Source: Buxus sempervirens (taxonomy: Eukaryota > Streptophyta > Magnoliopsida > Buxales > Buxaceae). Taken from it: a stretch of DNA of 64,000 nt. The notes under the pieces were generated by a model. It did not search any database, was not told the DNA's origin, and saw nothing but the letters and a program-made list of their open reading frames with translations. The position numbers were made by a program, and so were the translations under genes. The stretch spans positions 12,364,061 through 12,428,060 of the forward strand of contig OX387188.1 in NCBI GenBank assembly GCA_947561395.2, written 5' to 3'. Below are positions 36,188 through 46,748 of this stretch, in pieces (position 1 is the stretch's first letter; the number at the start of each line of letters is the position of its first letter).

Positions 36188-36242
36188 AGGTACCAATACA
36201 CTTGCAACCATAGCTCCTATAACCAAATCAAGAGCTCGCAAC

Positions 36243-38235
36243 ATGAATCCCATTGAGAATGAAGCTGATGCTTCTCACCCAGATATTGTCTTGCTACAGG
36301 AGCAAGTGGCAGGACTAGCCCGAATGCTAGAGAACATACTGTCGGTGCAGGCCCAACAAGTGCAAGCCCAGAACCAAGCATCCACTTCCAACCTAGCACC
36401 TCCACCCCAAATCAATATTACACCTTCGATTCAACCTATTTATGAACCCACCCCTGAACCTATACTGATCAGGGACGAGACAGTGGAATCAGAAAAAGCA
36501 AAGGAAAAGGAGAGAATGAGGGAGGAAGTTGAAAGAAAGTTCATGCACCGACTGGAAATGATCCAAGACGAACTGAGAGAAGTAAAAGGGGTGAACAACT
36601 TTGGGGGCACCAACTTTGAGGACTTATGCCTGTACCCAAATGTTAACCTGCTGGCCAAGTTCAAGTGCCCAGACTTGGACAAATATGATGGCACTGGCTG
36701 TCCCATGAGCCATCTAAAGTTGTACTGCGGTGCCCTATGCCAGTTCGGTTGGGATAAGGGCGTCTTGATTCAGCTCTTCCAAAGGAGCTTAACTGGAACT
36801 GCGTTGAGGTGGTTTGCCACCTTGGACCATGGAAAGATCAGAAGATGGAAGGACTTAGCAGATGCCTTCTTAGCTCAATACAGGATCAATTCAGAAATTG
36901 TGCCAGATAGGTACGATGTAATGAGAATGAGCAAAGGAAGGGATGAATCCGTAAGGCAGTATGCCAAGAGATGGAGGGAGACGGCCTCTCAGGTTAGGCC
37001 ACCCATGCTAGAGCAGGAGATAATTTCCACTTTCATCAGTACATTGGGTCAACCATTCTATAGCCACCTGGTGGGTCAGACCACTACTAATTTTGCTTTC
37101 CTGGTACAAGTGGCAGACAAAATTGAAGATGGGATCAAGTCTGGGAAAATAGCTGATTACTCTTCAGTGTTGAACCACTACACAGAAAAAGGAGAATGGT
37201 AATGGAAGAATAAAGAATGAAGAAGGGAGAGAAGCAGAAGTGAATATGGTGCAACTTCCTAGGGATCCCTTTCAAATCAATGCCCATCCACCTCCTATCA
37301 AGCCAACCCATCAATTTCCTTTACTGCCTATTCAAATTAATGTCCCTTCTGCACAGCCTGTGAAGGAGGAAACAGAAGTAAGGAAGAGAAGGGAATTTTC
37401 TAAACTGCCTATGAGACCATCTGAACTTTTGCCTACCTTACTTCAGAAGGGTTATGTGACTTTGAGGTTGTCAAATCCTCATGCAAGCAAGGGGAAGAAT
37501 TATGATTCATCTGCAATGTGTGATTATCATATGAGCACTCCAGGGCATACCACAGATCGTTGCTTGGCCCTAAAGCATGCAATCCAGGATTTGTTGGATA
37601 ATAATTCCTTATCATTCAATTCAGTCACACCCATCCCACCTACCGATAACAATGGGGCAGGTAGCTCAAATGCAATAGGGTCAATTTTTTCAGGAAAAAA
37701 AAGATTTGACCCTTCTCAACTTATTGCTCCAATTGGTACCATAGTCCGGGTTTATTTTGAAAAGGAAGATGAATGGGGCCATGTGGAGAAAGAGACTCAC
37801 ACAGGGGCAGATTTTAATATCAAGGAAAGGAAGGAAGAGGAAGAAGAAAAGCTAAAATTGAAAGGAAATAAAATGATGGGTGAAAAGGCAAAAAAGTGGC
37901 AAACAGAAGCATCAAAGCAGTGTAAGCTACATGCCAATGAAAATGAGGCAAATGTGAAAGAAGGGTGTCAGAGAAAGAAGGAAGGGGCAATAAAAGAAGA
38001 GAATGAAGCCAAGGTTGAACCTCCTTTCATTGATTGGGCGGTTATCCAAATTCTAGATAATGTGATGTTAACTCCTTCAAGAGCAAAGGAGATCATCCCA
38101 AATCATGAAAAGAGATGCTTACCTCACTCAGCAGGAGAAAGAAGTTTTCTGAAAAAGAAAGAAAAATCAGCTTTTGATTTGGAGAACTGGGGCAATTCTC
38201 AAATTCCCTTGTTCTCTGAAAAGAAACTCGCATAA
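36243..38235 (+). pseudogene. T1 gag (broken)
   Basis: The start is chosen at MNPIENEADA, which aligns with T2 MNPIEDETDA. A coiled-coil-prone N-terminus with QAQQVQAQNQ is followed by the Ty3/gypsy gag core (LIQLFQRSLTGTALRWFATL, DAFLAQYRINSE, YAKRWRE) ending near 37190. A second frame (37240-38235) carries a CCHC-like knuckle, CDYHMSTPGHTTDRC, near 37518-37562. The match to T2 gag is close. It is a fossil, broken about once. No protease domain is recognisable after it. Confidence 0.85.
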
Positions 38236-41200
38236 AAAGAATGCACATTTCCTGAGGATCCTAAAGAGCCTTGTTCTTAGGAAGTGATTTCAATAAAGGC
38301 TCTTCAAAAAAAAAAAAAATTTTTCCCTTTAACATTTTTCTAAAAAAAAAAAGTTTTCAGCAAGGTCCTTTTACTTATGAATCATATCTCTTATTGAATT
38401 TCATTGAGTTGAATATGACTTTGACATTGGGCTCAATTTTGAGACCAAAATCGAAGAAAAAGACATTTTAGATGAAAATTCAAATCTTTTTAAGTGTCAT
38501 GAGACGAATATTCTACAAAATTATGAAGTGACCAATTTTATGGCCTTTGGAACCAAAGATGACCCACAGTCTTCAACAGAAAAGATAGAAGAAGATTTGA
38601 ATTTCCTTCATTATAATTTAGAAAAGGATCGCACCACTTGCTGATTCGTTCAAAGGGAGGTTGATAATATTGTTTGAAGAAATTTTGGGGCTTTGCACTT
38701 GAAAATATGGGAGAAGATCTGACCTTTTCGTTGGAAATAGAATTGAGCATCATTTCATGGAAAGAATCCAAATTCATAAGATTGATCAAAAGGTGAAGAA
38801 CTTGTTCATAACAGAAGTTCTATTTAAAGAGGCTTTCATGTTGACAGAAGGTGATTAAGAAGAAAAAAAAAAGAGAAGAAAAAATCCTGAGCCAATCATG
38901 TAGTGCAACTCTACCAAGTCTAAAATTCAAATTTTTCTTAAAATGATAAGAGGCCTTTCTTTCTTATATCCCTAAGAATTTTGAAATCCCTAGTTAGACC
39001 CTTTGAGCTTGATACATTTTTCCAAGTAACCTAAACTGAGAATTATAACCCCACACTGGGGCAAATTTATTAAGGCATAAAAAAAAGGAATGAAGGGACA
39101 ATTATTGAAGTTCAAAAGGGATTTTGAATATGTTTTCAGAAAATGGGGCAAAGAAATAAAAAAAAAAGAAAAAAAGAAAGAAAAAAAGAGAAAGAAAAAT
39201 AGATAATCAAATGCTATTTGGAGAATGTCTTCAAAATTGTGAAGAAAAGAATGGAAAAAAGAAGTTCAATACTGGAGAATAAGTTTCAAATGAAGAAATC
39301 AAATTGAGGGAAGAACTTCATTACTAGGGCAATTTTGTATTCATTCCAAGGGAAGAAATGCCTTAAAAATTACAATTTCAGTTAACCCATTTGATCATAG
39401 GGTATTTGAGCCTTTTATTCCTTTTCTTTCTAAACTAACACCAAGCCTTCGTTTCGTCCCATTCATAAGTCCTTTTTGATTAAGAAATTTTGAATTAAGG
39501 CAGTTTTGACTACATGGTTGCTGGTGATGAAGGATAAAAAAAAAAAGAAAAGAAAAAAAGAAAAAAGAAGAAAAAAAAAAGAAAAAGGAAAAAATGGAGA
39601 AAATGTAATGAAAACCCGGAAGGGCGCTACACGGCAAATAATCAGCTATCTACAAGAAGGAAATCGTTAGAGAGGAAAGTCCAGAATTGGCATAGATCCA
39701 GGTGAAGTCCTCATGTTGGTGGTTATTTTGAGATACAGTCACTCTTCAAGTGATTGAGGAAAATTCTCTTTTCAAGACTGAAGCAACATAATCAGAACTA
39801 TGATATGAATCATCTGTGAACAAGTCGATGGCCATCAAAATTGCCATTAGGAAATTATTGCTAAAGTTGAAGTCATAAATTCTCATATCATGGATACAAT
39901 GGAGAAACAATTGCTCTTCAATTAGATGAAGGAAAATGTCTTTCTAGACTGGGGCAAAATAGTCAGATTGAAAGAGTCGTCATATCTGGAGCATCAATTG
40001 ACAAGCCGATGGTCATGGGAATGATTCTAAAGGTTCCGCAGGCTTATTTTGGTCTTTCTTCATTTTCTGAAATAATCTTCTCATTATTCAACTTGATTTT
40101 AATTCTTTTGGACTATATGCTAATAAGTGATTGGATCATTTTTTCAAAAAAAAAAAAAAAAGAGCACAAAATAGAAAAAACTATATTTTTGGCCTATGAT
40201 GAGAATCTATATCTTTTCATAAAACATTGGTTTTGCAAGAATTAGAGAATTCTGAGGCCACTAGTATAAAACATATTTTCTAATTTTTGCATTTGCATTC
40301 TTCTATTAGGGTTTCTTTTTGGCAAAGGTTAAAAAAAAGAAAAAAAAAGAGAAAAAGGAAAAAAGAGGATCATCTCTACTGAGGGGCAAATACTTCTTCA
40401 AACAATCAAAACCGGGGCATGCTCAGTGTCTTTCCTTCTGGGTTTTCATTGGAATGAATTCCAACATCTGGAAGAAGCAATCAAGCTTTAGTCTTCGAAT
40501 TTGAAAGAAAAAAAAGGCTTCGAAGCAATGGCATGTTTTCTTCGTTAAACAAGGGTTCCCAATTCTTCAATCATGAAGAAGGATTTTACTAGGGCAGTAA
40601 GAAGGCATGAAAGATAGATCATGGGTTGTAAAGGCATGAGGTTAGATCAACAGATCATGATCCATCAATCAAGATGAGGGCATTCACTTGGGCAATTAAA
40701 AAGCATGAAGACGGGTTATGGGCAATAAGGGCACATACATCGTTATTGAGATAGCAAGAAGATAAAGAAGCAAAAGCAAGTTGCAAAATATTCAAGCACA
40801 GGTTTGGGCATCAAATGGCACCCAAGTATATCAAATAAGAAAATCAATCAGGAAAATTCAAAAAAGTGAAAAACATCAAAATCAATTGAGTTTGCAGTGG
40901 TCAATTTTAAATCCACATTCTTTTCAAAATTTGCTTGTCTCATATTTCTTTAATAGCCACAAGAGCTCCAAGAAATCTGAGATAAGGAAGAGACGCCACC
41001 CCATCAGACTTCAAGCAAGGGTTTCATTGGTTATCTTCGAATCCATGTTTTTATCATTTCTTTGTTTAACCAAAGCAAGTTCAATTAATGAGATGTTTTT
41101 CAAATGTGTAATTTTGAGTTGTGTCTGTTCTTTACTGTTCATTGTGCTACAACTGCAAGCCACCCAGAAAATTGTCTTTTTCATCATTTTCTCCACACTT

Positions 41201-41492
41201 TTCAAGAGATTAATGTTTATATTAGTTGTAAATTGCAAGGATTGCCACCTTACCCACTTTTGTTTAAAAATTTTGTCTCAAATCTCACTTCATAGCCACG
41301 AGTGCTCAGTGAGACTAGAGAGGAGGATCTGCCCCTTAAGGTTAGGGACTTTTCAGAAAATCTTCCACACAAATTCTTTTTCCAAAATTATCGACTTAAT
41401 CCTTGCAAAATGCAATTAGTTAGACAAAATCTGAAAAAGTGCAATGGGTGGGTCTTTTTGCTCGCTGCTCGTAATTGGTTCCAATTACCAGC
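38236..41492 (+). other. T1 internal 3' region, A/G-rich, no pol
   Basis: Starts like the T2 sequence after 63833 (shared AAGGTCC...ACTTATGAA(T/C)CATAT). Long A and AAAG/AAAAAG tracts occur at 38303-38350, 38865-38882, 39155-39200, 39535-39597, 40145-40162 and 40328-40365. No RT or integrase motif found in any frame. The open frame 40781-41419 has no recognisable domain. Confidence 0.65.
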
Positions 41493-41502
41493 AAAGAGGG
41501 GG
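41493..41502 (+). other. Polypurine tract of T1
   Basis: AAAGAGGGGG ends four bases before the 3' LTR, the normal place for plus-strand priming. Confidence 0.75.
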
Positions 41503-41506
41503 CAGC

Positions 41507-43474
41507 TATAGACACCCCAAATTGCACTAAAAATGAGAAAATAATTGAAAATATTAATTGGGATTTGAAACAGGTCAAAAAAGTGTAAAATCTGGCCAAA
41601 CTGGTCATGACCGTATTTTGTTTACGGTCTGGTCATGCCCGCAGTTGATATACAGGCACGGCGTGCCCGTATTAATAATACGGGCAGGGCGCGACCATAA
41701 TATATATACGGGCACGGGGGTCTTTGTGCGAATTTTACCTTTTTCGATTTTGAAGCCTTATCTGCACCCAAATATCTCTCTGAGAGATTCGAATTCTCTC
41801 ATTTACCCCTTCGAAATCTCTTATTTATCCTATTTGGCAATGGATTGGCATTATCCCTGTTTTCAACCCAATCTGGTGGGATCCTGGTATATCCCTTTGG
41901 ACCAACCATGCCCTTGAGTTTGCCTATAAATAGAAGGCTTTTCCTCAAGCAAAAGGCCATGAAAATTTGAAGTCCAAGGAGCTCCAAGAGAAGAGAGGAA
42001 TCCCTGCTGCTTTGCCTGCTTAATCCAGGTAAGTCCCTTTTCCCTTTTTATTTTCTGTCTTCAATTCTAGAGATAATAGGATCTTCTCCATTGCTGTAGA
42101 ATAAGGCCATCTTTTATTCTGTATTCTTAAACTTGTCTCTAAGTACCTTAAGAGTCTCTCTAGCCGTAAAACATGAAGAGAGAGCTAGGGGAAAGGGGAA
42201 CAGGTGGATCCCTAGAGTAGAACCCCATATCTGCTTTTCTCCTTTTTCTAGAATAAAGCCTTTGATTGTGATTGTATACCCAAACCTATCTCTAAGTACC
42301 TCAAGAGTCTCTCTAGTCGTAAAACGTGAAGAGAGAACTAAAGGAAAAGAGAACAGGTGGATCCGTAGAGTAGACCCCCATGTGCTCTAAACTGTGAGAT
42401 ATGGCTGTTTTTTATATCCTGATCATGTTTTAATGATTTTATGTTGAATCTGGATTAATCCTATGAGTCTATGATGTTTATAGCATGAAATCCTCTTTTT
42501 CTCCTAAAATTGGGATTTTTCACCACTTTTGCACCTACAGCACTATTTTCGTGATTTTTGTGATATTAGGCTAAGATCTTAGATCTATCATGATCTATAT
42601 GATAGATCTGAATTCATAAGCCTGAAAGTAAATTCTAGGGTTTCATGATGTGGTTTTTGAGTTGTTTTTCATGTTTGAGAGAAGACCCTACGGTCTAAGT
42701 TCTCCCCTTTTGATGTTCTTCATCAACGTGGGTATTTTTGGTTTTGATTTCATGATAGATCTGAATTCATAAGCCTGAAAGTAAATTCTAGGGTTTCATG
42801 ATGTGGTTTTTGAGTTGTTTTTCATGTTTGAAAGAAGACCCTACGGTCTAAGTTCTCCCCTTTTGATGTTCTTCATCAACGTGGGTATTTTTGGTTTTGA
42901 TTTCTTGATCTAATGTGAAATATGGGCTATATCTATGTCCTGGACTATTCAAGTTCAATTATACAATATTTCATAAAAATCATATTTTTCTAGATTTCTA
43001 GAATTTAACTTGAAGCCAGATTTTTGAAGTTTTCACTTTAGATTGGTTTTATTTGATTTTATCTCAATTTTATTTTAATCATGAAACCCTAGGAATGGTA
43101 TGATCATATTTGAAAGTTCTGGATCAATCAGACTATTCGTATGAAAAAACCATACACTTTTGTCTTTTTTTGTGATTTTTCATTATTTTTATAGCAAGCC
43201 TTTTTCCTTTATTTTAACATGAACAATACCTGGCAACCACCTTGTGTGGATGAATAGGGGTGCCTAACACTTTCCCCTGTTCATAACCTAATTCCCTTAC
43301 TCATCTTTGGTTGTTTTTTTAATAGGGTTATTTTTACCCTAAATTTGCCTTTTGTGCTTATTTGATATTTTGGTATCCATTTACACCTAAACAGAATGGT
43401 GGCGACTTTGTGTTTTTAACCAATCCCGTGTGATGATCAGGAAGTCATTGAATTAATTTTTCCCATGTCTCACA
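41507..43474 (+). repeat. T1 3' LTR (1.97 kb)
   Basis: Nearly identical to the 5' LTR but about 156 bp longer, because a segment is duplicated in tandem (42601-42753 and 42754-42903). Ends CCCATGTCTCACA. Confidence 0.93.
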
Positions 43475-44330
43475 GAGGTATGCATGCTATCTCCAACAGC
43501 AACTAAAAGGGCACCAAAACAAGGATATGGGGAGGGGAGCATGCACTTCAAAGCATACACATGCCACTTAGCCTTAACAAGCATGCCCTATAATCAATAT
43601 CATGTCCAAAACAAGCATACGGTTATCTAAATGAAATCATTTAAAGAAGGGAAGGAGGGGGGTTTAAAGTGGGGGTACAAAAGAGTGAAAAAGAAGGGGA
43701 ACATGCTTCCCATTTGAATGGAAAAGAAAATAACAAACAGCACCTTTAAAGACCACTAAACCATGTGGACATGATTTCTTATCCTCTCTTGGAGCCATCT
43801 GTATACTCTCCCCTTACCATGGGAGCTTAAACACTTGAAGGGAGAGGGAAAAAGGGGAGGAAAGGAAAACAAACAACAAGGGAAGAAACAACATGGCATG
43901 TGAAGAGTAAAAGTAACTCAATATGCTCCAATCACATTCATCTTCATATATGTCAAATAAAAAGTGGTGGGGATGCTTACCTTGAGGTGTAAAATCCTTT
44001 TGGAGATGTGCTTGAGCTCTCTTGAGGCAAAACAGCACCTTGACACCTTTTCCAAGCTCCACCAAGTCCTCCAAACCTTCACCAAAGTCTTTAATGGAAG
44101 GGGGAAGAAGAAAGGTAGGAGGGTGATGGGGTTTAGAAGGGTTTTAACATGCTTAGAAGGGAATGGGAGGGAGGAGAAGAAGGGTTTTGGGAGGAGATGA
44201 ATGGGAGAGCCATGAGAGAGTTGGGAGAAAATGAGCAACAATGAGGTTGCTCCATACGTATGTATTTAAAATGGGGGGATGCACATGGATTCATGGTGGA
44301 GAGACACATGGAGGGTGATGATGCATGGGG

Positions 44331-44354
44331 GAGAAAGAGAGAGAGAGAGAGAGG
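44331..44354. repeat. (GA)n microsatellite
   Basis: GAGAAAGAGAGAGAGAGAGA followed by GAGGG within X2. Confidence 0.9.
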
Positions 44355-46250
44355 GAGTTACATGTGATGATCATGCATGGGAAAATAACACACGGGGAAA
44401 AGAGGGGGGCTAGATGTCACATGGAGGATGATCATATGGGAAATGTGCTTAGGGGAGAGGGGGTGAGGTGTCCCCTAGGGAAATAGGCTCATGGGGGACA
44501 TGTGGTGGGGGATTATTTATAGGTTTTTTATTTATTTTAAATAAGATAAAATATTACTTTTTTCAAGATCTTTTTAATATATTAATATTATATTCTAGAT
44601 ATTTTCTTTTGTTGTCCTTTCCGTCCATTTTTCGCCACGTGGCGGATTTATGCATTTTTACCATGTGAGCAGTTATTTGCAATTCTGCCTGAGAGTTTGA
44701 ACTGCTCATAACTCTCTCATCCGAGCTCTGATTTTGGCAAACTCAATTGCGCTAGAACTAGGTCGAGATCCTCTGTCCACTGGGATAGAGTTTTGTAGAA
44801 AATTCAAAATTTTAGCAGAAAACTGAAGTCGCGTCCGGAATATTAATTTGCTCATATCTCCTTGATTCGGACCCCGATTCTGGCAAATTCAATTGCATCG
44901 GAATCGTGTCGAGATTTTCTTTCTTTTAGGACAAAAATAGCAGCTGATCGTGGCTTGAGTAGAAAGTCAATTTCTACCCCCTGGGTTTGACCAGCTCATA
45001 ACTTCTTCATTCGGACTCCGATTTGGGTAAACTTAGTTGCGTTAGAACCGTATCAGAATCCTCTATCAATGGGGTAGAAGCATGGTGGCTTATTAGCACC
45101 TGATCAAAAATGAGGTGCTTACACCTTATTCACGAAAAGACTTAGGTTTTCCTAAACCCAAGCCTAAGGGTGGCTCCAAGCTAACCCTTAGAAAACACTT
45201 TTGAAACAAACTTAATCAAGATTAATAAAATCAAAGACAAACCATTGTGGGAACCATCTATTGGTCCACAAAACCATCCAGACTCATTTAGTAACCTTAA
45301 TCCTATGATTAGGAATTAAACAAACTTAACCAAATCCTATTAGGCTCTAAGGATTAGATTGAGTCTAAACAGGACATGTAGGCTATACTTAACTTACCCT
45401 GGCTTCTGTGGGCCTCCTAACAGGGCCCATATCTCAGGCAAAGATCACTCTAAACTAAAAAGATAAAATCAAATAAAGGGCCCTACACCACGTATGTGAT
45501 CCTCACATAGACCTAGTCAAATGAGTGCATATTTGTTTAGGACGGGTGAGACAATGCAAGTTGACTCATAACCAGGATGACCCGTGGGACCCGTCACCTA
45601 ACGGAGCGGACTCAGGTGTCTACAGACTTCCCCAAATAGTAACCCAGAATTTAACCAAAATCTCAAACCGCAGACCACCTAATAGACAAACATCAGGCAC
45701 CCGGGTGTTTGCCTACGCCCCATAAGGCAGTGGTGACTCTCCACTCCCCATTTCCCTTTCCCAATCCCGGAAGCATGCGATTCTTCGTGCTTTTGCTAGA
45801 TAACACACCAGGACAAATCTCTAAAGGAGGCATGCACAACGTGCACCTCCCAGCATCAAAGAGTGAGGACCATGGATCAACATGCGCACACAAACTAAGT
45901 ATGAATTTTGGTTTAAACAAATGAGAATTTGGAAGTTTACATACTAATCAAGCGAATTATGTGTTTAATATTGAATTTAAGTAGGATTTGTTGATTGACT
46001 TTGAATTATCTTAAAATGTTGATTGAATTCGTAGGATCATATTTCTTATTGTTTGAAAAGGTTAATTTAGTGTTCTAGAATAGTTAGCACATGATTCAAT
46101 GATTTATGAACTCTCAGAAGAAGTTGTGATCTGGAGAAATAGATGGCACCTAAAACACAAGCACCTAGGTCTAGTGCCCCTTTAATTTAAAAGAACTGCT
46201 AAGGCCTCTTCAGCGCGACCTTAAGCATCCTTCCGGTGTTCTTAGTTTTA

Positions 46251-46253
46251 ATA

Positions 46254-46288
<35 letters not shown>

Positions 46289-46296
46289 TAATAAAG
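46251..46296. repeat. (AAT)n microsatellite
   Basis: About fifteen AAT/ATA units, one interrupted by C, within Z1. Confidence 0.93.
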
Positions 46297-46748
46297 ATAT
46301 AAATAAGTAATAAAATAAACAGTGAAAATTCTGATTGTAACTCGGCGCTCAACATGGACGCTCGAGCGCCCAGTCCAGAAAATATGAATTTTGCCTTTTT
46401 GTGTAGATTTCAATTATGGAATGATTTTTAATAAAATTCAACTTATGTACAAATAAGATTTAGGTGCTTAGAAAGTGTTTCTACTGAATATTTTAAAATT
46501 CAATTTATTAAAGAGTTTGGGCACATTCTACTGAAATAGGTTTTTGAGAGACTTTTGGTTCCAACAATAGAATGAGTATTTATTGATTCCATCACCTATA
46601 ACATTCTCTTGAGATGATCATTTCTAAAATGTTTTCAAAGGCCAAAAGTAATATTGAACTCATATCAAAGATTTTATCATCTATTTCATCAAACTAGCCT
46701 ATTTTTGTGTTTAAAAGAGCCTAGAATGTTCTATTTTTGATTTCAGTG

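Larger units (their letters stand above)
29138..43474 (+). mobile_element. T1: Tat-lineage Ty3/gypsy element with gag, TSD GAGGT
   Basis: Both LTRs are present and perfect duplications GAGGT flank it (29133-29137 and 43475-43479). Parts in order: 5' LTR, primer-binding site, leader with minisatellite, a Z6 LTR fragment, gag, a long A/G-rich region, polypurine tract, 3' LTR. No reverse transcriptase, RNase H or integrase is recognisable, so it resembles gag-only non-autonomous elements (TR-GAG / LARD type). Seven differences in roughly the first 260 LTR bases suggest an insertion of very roughly one to two million years at usual plant rates. Coding part is broken, about one break in gag. Inserted in X2. 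Confidence 0.9.
22062..45123 (-). mobile_element. X2: X-family solo LTR split by nested insertions, TSD CCTTA
   Basis: On the + strand it begins TGTGCGCGGGGTCGCAC and ends ATGAGGTGCTTACA. Perfect duplications CCTTA lie at 22057-22061 and 45124-45128. Own sequence is 22062-22296, 24692-24732, 27551-29137 and 43480-45123, about 3.5 kb. The rest is Z4, Z5 and T1. Near its end, three copies of a CTCATAxCTxxxTCATxxGxxC module lie at 44700, 44850 and 44998. Inserted into X1 in the opposite orientation. Confidence 0.9.
16427..45890 (+). mobile_element. X1: X-family solo LTR split by nested insertions
   Basis: Begins TGTAAGCACCTCATTTTTGC and ends CATGCGCACA. The flanks CAAAG (16422-16426) and CAAAC (45891-45895) differ by one base. 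Own sequence is 16427-17549, about 20659-22061 and 45129-45890, close to 3.3 kb. A TATA-like TATATAAG lies near 17188. Palindromic ACCGAAAT/ATTTCGGT words occur both before it (16960-17150) and far after it (21560-21645). It hosts Z3 and X2. Family unassigned, LTR retrotransposon; no coding part. Confidence 0.75.

Noticed and set aside
36102-36242. Upstream extension of the T1 gag frame to an earlier methionine
   Set aside because: That part is Z6 LTR sequence; comparison with T2 supports the start at 36243.
40781-41419. A 212-residue open frame in T1
   Set aside because: No domain, no homologue recognised, and composition like the surrounding non-coding region.
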